DNA from: Bacteroidota bacterium | GTDB lineage: Bacteria; Bacteroidota; Bacteroidia; Bacteroidales; Bacteroidaceae | DNA length: 21,023 nt | Reading direction: 5' to 3' | Assembly (NCBI GenBank): GCA_023458215.1 | Contig: JAEXAJ010000153.1 | Location: 1-21,023 of the forward strand | Part shown: positions 14,758 through 21,023 of the stretch, one piece after another | Layout of the letters: each line of letters opens with the position of its first letter | Numbering within the stretch: position 1 is the stretch's first letter | Translations under genes and position numbers: made by a program | Notes under the pieces: generated by a model | Seen by the model: the letters and a program-made list of their open reading frames with translations, nothing else | The model's database searches: none | Told to the model about the DNA's origin: nothing

Positions 14758-15611
14758 CACATTACCTCCAGATTATGACCTGTCAGTAATAGGATCAGAA
14801 TCAATCCGCCAACAATGATGCGATACCAACCAAATGCCTTGAAACCATACTTCGTCACAAAATTGATAAAAAACTTGATAGCCAGCAGAGCTACTACAAA
14901 AGCAACCACATTACCAATAATCAAAGCAGGCATATTGTTCACAATAATCTCCGTTCCTCCATCCAGGAAGAGTTTCAGCATCTTATAAGCCGTAGCCGCA
15001 AACATAGTAGGCACAGCCAGGAAGAATGAAAATTCAGCGGCAGCCTTGCGGGTCAGCTTCTGCGACATACCACCTACGATGGTTGCCATGGAACGTGAAA
15101 CGCCCGGTATCATGGCAATGCACTGGAACAAACCGATATTGAAAGCCTTCTTCTCTGTCAAGACGGTATCTTCACTGCCTTTCGAGAAGATTTTATCGCA
15201 AAATAGCATGAATATACCGCCAATGACAAGCATTACGGCTACTACTGTTACACTCTCCAACATCTCGTCTATTTTGTCGCTGAACAAGAAGCCCAGTATA
15301 GCTGCGGGAATGAATGCTACCAGTAGTTTCCAGTAGAAGTCGAACTTATGCAAAAAACATTTCAAAGCAGAAGTTCCCTCCGGCACCGGAGTATGATTCA
15401 GCTTGAAGAACCGTTTCCAGTACAGACAAACCACTGAAAGGATAGCGCCGAACTGGATAATCACCGTAAACGCTTTTACAAACTCCGTGCTCTCTACACC
15501 CAGTATATTTTGTGTTATAATCATGTGCCCGGTAGAAGAAACCGGCAAAAACTCCGTCAAACCTTCGACGATAGCAATAATAATCACCTCAAGAGTACTC
15601 AAATCTCCCAT
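14757..15611 (-). CDS. uppP: Undecaprenyl-diphosphatase UppP/BacA
   Basis: Integral membrane enzyme that dephosphorylates undecaprenyl pyrophosphate on the outer face of the inner membrane so the carrier can be reused for peptidoglycan and surface glycans. Both active-site motifs are present: [15 protein letters not shown] (16-30) and [14 protein letters not shown] (168-181) with Ser172/Arg173. About eight hydrophobic segments span the 284 residues, a normal length. The gene begins 2 nt after the DUF3098 stop and its stop overlaps the truB start, so translation is likely coupled along the operon. Confidence 0.96.
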   Translation of the reverse strand: MGDLSTLEVIIIAIVEGLTEFLPVSSTGHMIITQNILGVESTEFVKAFTVIIQFGAILSVVCLYWKRFFKLNHTPVPEGTSALKCFLHKFDFYWKLLVAFIPAAILGFLFSDKIDEMLESVTVVAVMLVIGGIFMLFCDKIFSKGSEDTVLTEKKAFNIGLFQCIAMIPGVSRSMATIVGGMSQKLTRKAAAEFSFFLAVPTMFAATAYKMLKLFLDGGTEIIVNNMPALIIGNVVAFVVALLAIKFFINFVTKYGFKAFGWYRIIVGGLILILLLTGHNLEVM

Positions 15612-15613
15612 AA

Positions 15614-15856
15614 TTACTCGTTAACCTCCTTTTTTGTTTTAGGTTTACGCAACACAGCGTATATCATGAACACGAAGCCCAAGAGACAAACCACAGGAGC
15701 TACTTTAATGCGTCTCACACTGAAGATATCCGGCTCGAAGTGCGTTGCCGTAGACACCGGGCCGGTCATCAGAAGAAAACCGATAATTACCACTGCCATA
15801 CCGATAGCCAGCAGGATAAAGTTGGTTTTGTCAAAAGCGAATTTCTGTTTATCCAT
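15614..15856 (-). CDS. DUF3098 small membrane protein
   Basis: An 80-residue protein with two membrane helices (about 11-31, [20 protein letters not shown], and about 52-69, [18 protein letters not shown]) joined by a short polar loop with [12 protein letters not shown], and charged ends. It matches the DUF3098 family as I know it from Bacteroidetes, usually found, as here, between ftsX and uppP. Function is unknown; the constant neighbours suggest a role near FtsX or the lipid-carrier phosphatase, but that is inference from position only. Confidence 0.8.
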   Translation of the reverse strand: MDKQKFAFDKTNFILLAIGMAVVIIGFLLMTGPVSTATHFEPDIFSVRRIKVAPVVCLLGFVFMIYAVLRKPKTKKEVNE

Positions 15857-15892
15857 CTATTTATTGTTTATTTAGTTGACAAGATTTCAGGA

Positions 15893-15952
15893 AACAAGGG
15901 GACAAGATGAAATGTCCGATGAGTATCATCCTCGTCATCTTGTCTCCTCGTT
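15893..15952. repeat. Imperfect inverted repeat between ftsX and DUF3098
   Basis: An 18-nt arm at 15893-15910 (core GACAAGATGA) is matched by its inverted copy at 15935-15952 (core TCATCTTGTC) with two mismatches, one of which can wobble-pair in RNA. A smaller GATG/CATC stem lies in the loop, and another direct copy of GACAAGAT occurs just outside at 15878-15885. The element is 8 nt after the ftsX stop. No T tract follows, so an intra-operon attenuator or mRNA-processing hairpin is more likely than a full terminator. Confidence 0.65.
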
Positions 15953-15960
15953 ACCTTATT

Positions 15961-16842
15961 CTATATATAATATAATGTACCCGCCTTCATCCTCAGATAT
16001 TTGTTGATGGAAAGCAGGGCGCACAGCCAAGTTATAAGTACCCCGAACACCAATACCGATGCAGACACCAACAGCATCACGTCGGGAGTGATAACCTTTA
16101 TCAATTCCGGCTCGTAAGAAACCAGCCAATAGGCAGCTCCCCACAAGATAGCATCCGCCACCACAGCAGACAATACGCCAATCCAGAAGTTACGCCGCAG
16201 GAACGGGCGACGAATAAATGCCCAACTCGCCCCTACCAGCTTCATGGTATGAATAAGGAAGCGTTTGGAATAAATTGTGAGCCGGATGGTATTGTTTATC
16301 AATGCAAAAGAGATGAATGTGAGTATCACAGCCAGTCCCAAGAGCATCAAACTGATGTTGCGGATATTATCATTGACGGCATCTATCAGGTCTTTCTGAT
16401 AAAGCACTTCCTGGATATTAGTATTCTTCTTAATCAGCTTCTCAATCTTGGCAATACTATCCGAGTTGGCATAATCGGAATGCAGCTTTATCTCGATGGA
16501 TGCCGTGAAAGGATTATAACCCAGGAACTCTTGCGGGTCTGTACCCATTGCTTCCGTCTGTTCGCGAAGGGCTTGTTTCTTGGAAATGTATTCTGTTTCT
16601 TTCACGAAAGCTTCTTTATCCAGTTTCTTCTGCAATTTCAGGATATCGCTCTCCTTCATGTCGTCACTGATAAGGACGGAGAAACTGATATTTTCCTTCA
16701 CGTAGATAGAAAGATTATGCGCAGCCAGCACAAAGAATACGACAAGTCCCAGCAACAGCAACACCATCGTCGTACTAATACTGGACGTGATGAACTGCAT
16801 ATCAAAGTAAGATACCGAGTTATTTTTACCTTTCGCCTTCAC
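15961..16842 (-). CDS. ftsX: Cell-division ABC transporter permease FtsX
   Basis: Inner-membrane partner of FtsE that relays division signals to periplasmic peptidoglycan hydrolases. The FtsX layout is present: a membrane helix at 23-42, a large periplasmic domain (about 45-160, starting with NISFSVLISDDMKESDI), then three helices at about 164-184, 219-241 and 256-278. The cytoplasmic-loop signature TMKLVGASWAFIRRPF (199-214) is also seen. Length 293 is normal. The start is a GTG at 16842: the next upstream in-frame codons are CAA and a TAA stop, and the sequence MKAKGKNNSVSYFDM fits the family. ftsE is not in the window. The GTG stands 6 nt after a heptanucleotide repeat. Confidence 0.92.
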   Translation of the reverse strand: MKAKGKNNSVSYFDMQFITSSISTTMVLLLLGLVVFFVLAAHNLSIYVKENISFSVLISDDMKESDILKLQKKLDKEAFVKETEYISKKQALREQTEAMGTDPQEFLGYNPFTASIEIKLHSDYANSDSIAKIEKLIKKNTNIQEVLYQKDLIDAVNDNIRNISLMLLGLAVILTFISFALINNTIRLTIYSKRFLIHTMKLVGASWAFIRRPFLRRNFWIGVLSAVVADAILWGAAYWLVSYEPELIKVITPDVMLLVSASVLVFGVLITWLCALLSINKYLRMKAGTLYYI

Positions 16843-16848
16843 TTGTTA

Positions 16849-16867
16849 AATTGAGAATTGAGAATTA
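16849..16867. repeat. Heptanucleotide repeat AATTGAG x2.7 before ftsX
   Basis: AATTGAG, AATTGAG and partial AATTA stand head to tail, ending 6 nt before the ftsX GTG start (minus strand, unit CTCAATT). Unit length, copy number and position copy those of the metK repeat, although the unit sequence differs. Confidence 0.8.
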
Positions 16868-16904
16868 ATACTTTATCTTATTCTTTTTCTTTATCATCTT
16901 CATC

Positions 16905-17807
16905 TTATTTCTGTTTCTTCCTGAACACGTAGATCATCGAACTGCTACGCTCTTTCTTTACCAGCGAGCTAAGCCATGCCAATGTTCCGGTAATCATTCC
17001 GCGCAGGAAGGTGCACGAATGCCGCATGTGCTTCTCCGTCAGCATCGACACATAAAATGCGTCGAACGGCATGGGATGACGCTCTGCCATAATAAACCCG
17101 TGTTTGGAACCGAACTGCTGCATAGTGCCCGGAGTGAAGTGCCACAAGTGGCGGGGCACATCGTAGGCAGCCCAGTAAGCGCCGTACTTCTTTGCGTCGA
17201 AAGAAGAACAGTTGGGTACGGCTATTATCAGCACACCTTTATCTGTCAACAAGGAGTTCAAAGTCTGCCACATCTCATTAAGCGGTTCCAGATGTTCCAT
17301 CACATGCCACAGGGTGATCACATCGAAGCTTCCGGGTTCAAAATCTTTTAAAGCCGTATCCGGTTTTACATCCAGGTTGAAATGTTCTTTGGCAAAGGCA
17401 CGTGCTCCGGCATTTTTCTCTACCGCTTCCACTTGCCAGCCACGGCGCTGCATGGTGTCCGCAAAGTATCCGGTACCGGTACCGATGTCCAGCAGGCGGC
17501 CTTCCTTACGGTGTGCTTCGTGCGTCACTAGACGAGCCTTACGCCCCAACATATAGTTGCGCACCCAGTGATAAACGGAGTTCATCGCCCCTTTCTTCGT
17601 ATCGGAATGGGAAATATAATCGGGAGTCTCGTAATAGCGTCCTATCTCCGTTTCCACAGGAAAATCTTGCGTGAAAAGAAATCCGCAATCCTGACAACGG
17701 CACAAGTGGAACATTTCGCCCGAGGCATAATGGTCTACGCAAGTCAGGGCACGCTCTATCTGCGTACCGCCGCATAACGGACAAGCTTTTATAGTGAATT
17801 TATTCAT
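16905..17807 (-). CDS. Class I SAM-dependent methyltransferase with zinc ribbon
   Basis: A 300-residue methyltransferase of unknown substrate. The N-terminus has a four-cysteine zinc-ribbon-like pair, CPLCGG (Cys9, Cys12) and CRCQDCG (Cys38, Cys41). The Rossmann fold follows, with SAM motif I LLDIGTGTG (105-113), an acidic residue after strand 2 (VEAVEKN) and the post-I block FDVITLWHVMEHL. The region PRHLWHFTPGTMQQF is typical of this group, often annotated as methyltransferase type 11/12 acting on small molecules or glycolipids. I start at the ATG at 17807, just before the zinc ribbon; the 16 codons upstream look non-coding. It heads the operon and is followed 62 nt later by ftsX. Confidence 0.88.
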   Translation of the reverse strand: MNKFTIKACPLCGGTQIERALTCVDHYASGEMFHLCRCQDCGFLFTQDFPVETEIGRYYETPDYISHSDTKKGAMNSVYHWVRNYMLGRKARLVTHEAHRKEGRLLDIGTGTGYFADTMQRRGWQVEAVEKNAGARAFAKEHFNLDVKPDTALKDFEPGSFDVITLWHVMEHLEPLNEMWQTLNSLLTDKGVLIIAVPNCSSFDAKKYGAYWAAYDVPRHLWHFTPGTMQQFGSKHGFIMAERHPMPFDAFYVSMLTEKHMRHSCTFLRGMITGTLAWLSSLVKKERSSSMIYVFRKKQK

Positions 17808-17872
17808 CGAACGTTCTGCCAAAAAGGAAATGCAGCCTGAACTGACAGACCACAATACACCTAAATTTGGTG

Positions 17873-17902
17873 CAAAATAACAAATAAAAAGTGATTTACA
17901 AG
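17873..17902 (-). promoter_or_regulatory. Possible promoter of the methyltransferase-folK operon
   Basis: The minus strand has TTATTTTG (17873-17880), one mismatch from TAnnTTTG, with CTTG (17899-17902) 18 nt further upstream in place of TTTG. It would give a leader of about 60 nt to the methyltransferase ATG. It is the best candidate in the region, but weak. Confidence 0.35.
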
Positions 17903-18095
17903 GCTTTCGTTAAGGAGATTTAATAATAAACGACCTTTACTGTACATATTCCAACCGATTACCCTGTTACCACCCTAAACTATTTAAATCAAAATGTGAA
18001 AGAATGAGGTTAATGATAAGCAGAAGTAACTTCACTTAAGCTTTGGAAATAAAGATCTCTGACTCTCTACAAAGTTTAAAAACTAGTTTTATCCG

Positions 18096-18197
18096 TCACG
18101 CTATCACGCAACATGCCATACAAAACTAATAATCAAACAATTAAAGCGTGATAGATACGCGTGATAGATAAATATTTTAACAAGTATCTATCACGCT
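18096..18197. repeat. Direct and inverted copies of GCGTGATAGATA
   Basis: GCGTGATAGATA occurs at 18146-18157 and 18159-18170 (13-nt period) and inverted as TATCTATCACGC at 18185-18196. With flanking bases the first copy can pair over 14 bp (18145-18158 with 18184-18197), so two alternative stems compete for one inverted partner. Shorter related copies TCACGC and TATCACGC lie at 18096-18109. No gene covers the region. The preceding 17856-18095 shows only a 12-bp palindrome AAAACTAGTTTT (18079-18090). Confidence 0.8.
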
Positions 18198-18208
18198 CTA
18201 TATGATCA

Positions 18209-18313
18209 GTTTCAATGATGTAAACTCCTGGTTTCAACAGTCTAAACTCCCAGTTTCAACGCATGAAACTGTTGGTTTCAACGTATGAAACTACTGGTTT
18301 CATGTATTGAAAC
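18209..18313. repeat. Five palindromic 17-mers at an exact 22-nt period
   Basis: Units begin at 18209, 18231, 18253, 18275 and 18297, each 17 nt and separated by 5-nt spacers (TCCTG, TCCCA, TGTTG, TACTG). The consensus is GTTTCA-N5-TGAAAC. The last three have perfect 6-bp arms; the first two have GTAAAC or CTAAAC as right arm. Centres differ between units (ATGAT, ACAGT, ACGCA, ACGTA, TGTAT) while the arms are kept, as expected for selection on symmetry. Because AAAC-N5-GTTT is also symmetric across the spacers, the array can pair in two registers. Confidence 0.9.
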
Positions 18314-18334
18314 TTTTGTTATGTCTATTTCTCA

Positions 18335-18372
18335 GGACATTGTCCGTTATCAAGCGGACAAGTGTCCGATAA
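18335..18372. repeat. Two GGACA...TGTCC palindromes, 21-nt period
   Basis: GGACATTGTCC (18335-18345) and CGGACAAGTGTCCG (18355-18368) are palindromes whose GGACA cores start 21 nt apart. Each is followed by a related tail (TTATCA and ATAATGA). TTATC before and GATAA after the second palindrome extend its symmetry. The pair directly follows the GTTTCA array and has the same spacing but a different motif. The remaining stretch to 18552 shows only a weak -7-like CATCTTTG (18418-18425). Confidence 0.7.
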
Positions 18373-18552
18373 TGAACAGAGGCAGAAAATACCTTTTTAC
18401 TGAATATCAACAACTTACATCTTTGGCACGCGAATTGACTATTATTAGGCGAAGGCGTTCGAAAAGAAAAAGCAAACCGAAATGCAACTTTTTCAATCGA
18501 AGCGGACGTCTAAAGATAAAACAAGAATAGTAACAATAAAAAAATAAAGATT

Positions 18553-19056
18553 ATGAAAACTACAAGTTTATTCAAAGCAGTCGCATTCGTAGCAATGGTT
18601 ATCGTAAGTGTTATGAATTCAGAAGCAAAGGCACAGGACAGTAACTTCATCACCAATGAAGAAGTAAAAAACGAATTGGTAGTTGCCAAGACTATCTTCA
18701 AGAAAGACGGCGCACAGCTTTACCGCCACATCCGCTACAACTTTACGTACGACGACCAAAATCGTCTGACCGGCAAAGAAGCCTCCAAATGGGACAGTAC
18801 ACGCAACGAATGGACACCTTATTTCAAGATATCCTATCAATATAGCGAAAATGAAATCACCATGCTTTACGGCCGTTGGAACAATTCACACAAAGCATTC
18901 GACTCTGATGTAAAGAAAAGCGTATACGAATTAAATGATGAAAACATCCCGGTAGCCTACAAGTACTTCCAGCAAAACACAGATAAATCCGACTGGACAA
19001 TGGTAAGTTACAACAAGGTAAACTTTACACATAACTTGCTGGCAATGGCAAAATAA
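18553..19056 (+). CDS. Secreted DUF3836 protein
   Basis: A 167-residue exported protein of unknown function. The signal peptide covers about residues 1-28 (hydrophobic AVAFVAMVIVSVM, then SEAKAQ). The mature part has short beta-strand repeats: YNFTYDDQNRLTGKEASKWD, WTPYFKISYQYSENEITMLYGRWN and KKSVYELNDENIPVAYKYF. This tyrosine/aspartate-rich pattern, with a YDDQNR turn resembling YD-type repeats, is what I recognise as the Bacteroides family DUF3836. The ATG at 18553 follows an A-rich leader suited to Bacteroides translation. Upstream are the 22-nt-period arrays; 20 nt downstream begins a terminator-like element. Family call is from memory; nothing indicates a reaction or ligand. Confidence 0.75.
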   Translation: MKTTSLFKAVAFVAMVIVSVMNSEAKAQDSNFITNEEVKNELVVAKTIFKKDGAQLYRHIRYNFTYDDQNRLTGKEASKWDSTRNEWTPYFKISYQYSENEITMLYGRWNNSHKAFDSDVKKSVYELNDENIPVAYKYFQQNTDKSDWTMVSYNKVNFTHNLLAMAK

Positions 19057-19075
19057 CAAGAAATGCCGCATAACC

Positions 19076-19233
19076 AAGAGGCTGTGTAAAAAGCACTTGA
19101 GTGCTTACATAATGATAATATTTTAGGCACGGATTACACGGAATAACACGGATTAAGTAAACTAAAACAGTGAAATCCGCGTAATCCGTGCCTAAAAGAA
19201 AGCATCAAGAGAGTTTTCACACAGCCTCTTTTT
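19076..19233 (+). terminator. Branched inverted-repeat element ending in a T run
   Basis: AAGAGGCTGTGT (19076-19087) pairs perfectly with ACACAGCCTCTT (19219-19230), and TTTTT begins at 19229, so on the plus strand it can terminate the DUF3836 transcript. Inside are AAGCAC-TTGA-GTGCTT (19091-19106) and a 17-bp perfect stem, TTTTAGGCACGGATTAC (19121-19137) with GTAATCCGTGCCTAAAA (19181-19197). Near-repeats CACGGATTA, CACGGAATAA, CACGGATTAA lie in the latter's left part. The terminal 12-bp repeats also resemble the ends of a miniature inverted-repeat transposable element. Confidence 0.65.
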
Positions 19234-19330
19234 ATCCTTGAAAACAGAATCTGCGATCAAGGGGTATCACCATAACCTTTAGACCATGCCATATCAACCT
19301 TGGGATAGCAAACACCACTCAAATTCTCAA

Positions 19331-20707
19331 TCAAGACGGAAAGACCTCTTCCCCCTTCAAGGTAGCGGAACTTGATTCGGTAATCTTTACCATCACAAAG
19401 TCGCCCACACGATGCGTGCCACGGTCGAAAACAACCACACGGTTTTGCTCGGTACGACCGAAGAGTTGCTCGCGGCTACGTTTGGAAACACCTTCTACCA
19501 GTACTTCGTAAGTCTTGCCGATACACCCGGCATTTGCTTCGCCCGACAGACGGTTCTGCATCGCAATCACTTCATTCAAGCGACGAATCTTTATATCTTC
19601 GGGCACATCATCCGGCAGATGCTTGGACGCATGCGTACCGGGACGCTCGGAGTACTTGAACATGAAAGCGCCATCGTAACCACACTCTTCCATCAGCGAA
19701 AGAGTCTCTTGATGATCCTCTTCCGTCTCGCTGTGAAAACCGGTGAAGATATCGGTAGACAAACCGCAATCGGGAATCAAACGGCGAATCGCCGCAACAC
19801 GTTCCAAATACCATTCGCGAGTATATTTACGGTTCATAAGTTTCAAGATGCGTGAACTTCCGCTTTGTACGGGCAGGTGGATGTGCTTGCAAACATTAGG
19901 TACTTCGGCAATGACTTGCAGGGTTTCATCGCTCATATCCTTGGGATGAGAAGTAGTAAATCGTACACGAATGCCCGGCGCGGCCTCTGCCACTATGCGA
20001 AGCAACATTGGGAAAGTAACCACTTCTCCATCCGCTTTCTCAAAACGATAAGAATTGACGTTTTGTCCCAGCAAAGTCACTTCTTTATAACCTTTTGCTG
20101 CCAAGTCGGCTACCTCATTCAAGATGCTCTCTACGTCACGACTACGCTCGCGTCCGCGGGTATAGGGGACAATGCAGTAAGTGCAGAAATTATTACACCC
20201 ACGCATAATAGATACAAAGCCGGAGATATGGTTTCCACAAATACGCGACGGAATCACATCCCGGTAAGTCTCCGTAGTAGAAAGCTCCACATTCATGGCT
20301 TTCTCGCCGGCTTCTACAGCCGCAATCAATTCAGGTAATGTAAGGTAGGCATCAGGGCCTACTACCAAATCTACATGATGGTTATTAATCAGGTCGTCTT
20401 TGACACGCTCTGCCATACAACCCAAAACACCCACAATCAGATTACGTTTCTTCTTCTTCATCGAATGGAAGAATTCCAAACGGTTCAGAATCTTCTGCTC
20501 GGCGTTGTCACGAATAGAACAAGTATTCATAAACACCGCGTCAGCCTCTTCCAGTGTATCAGCCACAGAATATCCTGCCATCTGCATGACGGATGCGATT
20601 ACTTCACTGTCGGCCACGTTCATTTGGCAGCCATAAGTTTCGATGAACAACTTCTTGTTGTCCTCAGTAGTTGCAGATTTAAAGTCTGCTCCCATTTCCT
20701 TTTCCAT
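19331..20707 (-). CDS. miaB: tRNA methylthiotransferase MiaB
   Basis: Radical-SAM enzyme that adds a methylthio group to N6-isopentenyladenosine-37 of tRNAs reading UNN codons. Both iron-sulfur clusters can be placed. The N-terminal MTTase domain has Cys27 (TYGCQMN), Cys63 (NTCSIRD) and Cys97 (LGCMAERV), and the radical-SAM triad is Cys171, Cys175, Cys178 (RGCNNFCTYC). It is followed by IVPYTRGRERSR, LLGQNVNSYR, HLPVQSGSSRILKLMNRKYTREWYLE and STDIFTGFHSETEEDH. A C-terminal TRAM domain (about 390-455) closes the protein. Length 458 is normal. A longer polar N-terminus of about 18 residues precedes the domain; the ATG at 20707 is the first available. It stands alone here with its own promoter. 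Confidence 0.97.
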   Translation of the reverse strand: MEKEMGADFKSATTEDNKKLFIETYGCQMNVADSEVIASVMQMAGYSVADTLEEADAVFMNTCSIRDNAEQKILNRLEFFHSMKKKKRNLIVGVLGCMAERVKDDLINNHHVDLVVGPDAYLTLPELIAAVEAGEKAMNVELSTTETYRDVIPSRICGNHISGFVSIMRGCNNFCTYCIVPYTRGRERSRDVESILNEVADLAAKGYKEVTLLGQNVNSYRFEKADGEVVTFPMLLRIVAEAAPGIRVRFTTSHPKDMSDETLQVIAEVPNVCKHIHLPVQSGSSRILKLMNRKYTREWYLERVAAIRRLIPDCGLSTDIFTGFHSETEEDHQETLSLMEECGYDGAFMFKYSERPGTHASKHLPDDVPEDIKIRRLNEVIAMQNRLSGEANAGCIGKTYEVLVEGVSKRSREQLFGRTEQNRVVVFDRGTHRVGDFVMVKITESSSATLKGEEVFPS

Positions 20708-20782
20708 AAATTTGTTTTTCTAATTGAGTTTATAAACGATAATTTACCAACGCTATATTGCTAAATTATCATTTTGCGTCTG

Positions 20783-20790
20783 CAAAGATA
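20783..20790 (-). promoter_or_regulatory. miaB promoter -7 box TATCTTTG
   Basis: The minus strand reads TATCTTTGCAG, a perfect TAnnTTTG box, 75 nt upstream of the miaB ATG. The -33 region has only TTTC at about 26 nt spacing, so the upstream element is weak. Confidence 0.65.
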
Positions 20791-20905
20791 CGCCTTCCGA
20801 AGCAATTCTAAGTGACGAAATAAAAGAAAAATACGTGTTTAAACTACTAATATATAGCCTCTATACTAATTAATGTTAACAATACGAACATTTCCTGAGC
20901 ATTAG

Positions 20906-20937
20906 TTTGGCGCACAAAGAATTAATTGCCAAATTTG
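20906..20937 (+). promoter_or_regulatory. Possible rightward promoter near the window edge
   Basis: TTTG (20906-20909) is followed after 20 nt by CAAATTTG (20930-20937), one mismatch from TAnnTTTG. Transcription would start near 20944 and meet the hairpin at 20993, making a short leader or small RNA of about 75 nt. Confidence 0.4.
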
Positions 20938-20992
20938 TGGAATGAAAGAAACATTAGATTTTTTCATAGTTAAGGTTTAGGTTAAAAAAAAT

Positions 20993-21020
20993 AAGGGGAG
21001 CTGTGAAGCTGCCCTTTTTT
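20993..21020. terminator. Strong hairpin with T runs on both strands
   Basis: AAGGG-G-AGCT, loop GTGA, AGCT-G-CCCTT forms a stem with one G-G mismatch. On the plus strand TTTTTT follows (21015-21020). On the minus strand the stem is followed by A and eight T (20984-20991 region). It can therefore end a leftward gene lying beyond the right edge, or a short rightward transcript starting near 20944. Confidence 0.75.
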
Positions 21021-21023
21021 ATT

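Noticed and set aside
16249..16854. Long open frame (201 codons) antisense to ftsX
   Set aside because: A shadow of ftsX: its hydrophilic, His/Gln/Cys-rich translation is unlike a real protein and no promoter is evident.
17808..17855. N-terminal extension of the methyltransferase
   Set aside because: The zinc ribbon starts right after the ATG at 17807; the extra 16 codons have no family support.
18209..18313. CRISPR array
   Set aside because: Spacers are only 5 nt and similar to each other, the repeats are 17-nt palindromes, and no cas gene is nearby.
18285..18530. Open frame of 81 codons upstream of the DUF3836 gene
   Set aside because: It begins inside the GTTTCA palindrome array and runs through the GGACA palindromes. 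Composition is skewed at the end (Arg/Lys-rich), there is no recognisable domain, and no usable promoter precedes it.
17856..18552. tRNA or other structured RNA gene in the 700-bp gap
   Set aside because: I looked for T-loop-like GGTTCGAA and acceptor-stem pairing and saw none; the structure present is explained by the repeat families.

Overview
The window looks like a chromosomal segment of a Bacteroides-type gut bacterium (order Bacteroidales). The evidence is a SusC/SusD outer-membrane pair, a GH78 lipoprotein, Bacteroidales-restricted families (DUF3098, DUF3836, a TPR regulator with a C-terminal DUF6377-like domain), promoters of the TAnnTTTG type, and no Shine-Dalgarno-like leaders.

Layout. 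Positions 1-217 (-) are the 5' end of metK. It has a TATCTTTG promoter box and, in its leader, what I read as a SAM-II riboswitch. Positions 708-3452 (+) encode a lipoprotein alpha-L-rhamnosidase. It converges on a leftward Sus-like locus: susC (9690-6715), susD (6693-5005) and an exported histidine phosphatase (4832-3552). A membrane TPR regulator (12373-10754, -) is the likely controller of that locus. A HigB/HigA toxin-antitoxin pair (10065-10736, +) sits between the regulator and susC.

Positions 17807-12418 form a compact leftward housekeeping operon: zinc-ribbon methyltransferase, ftsX, DUF3098, uppP, truB, queA, folK. It joins division, lipid-carrier recycling, tRNA modification and folate synthesis. 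A repeat-rich 700-bp intergenic stretch follows, then a secreted DUF3836 protein (+), a branched inverted-repeat element, and miaB (-). The right edge has a possible short transcription unit and a strong hairpin terminator.

The most unusual content is between genes. Several loci carry short arrays of palindromic or inverted repeats with a 21-22 nt period (484-546, 4914-4974, 18209-18313, 18335-18372). The motif differs at each locus but the spacing is shared, and each array lies upstream of a gene for an exported protein. A second class, heptanucleotide repeats (223-241, 12879-12969, 14035-14060, 16849-16867), sits at start codons. One of these has become the N-terminal coding sequence of FolK. 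No tRNA, rRNA or CRISPR was seen. All assignments come from reading the sequence; no database search was possible.
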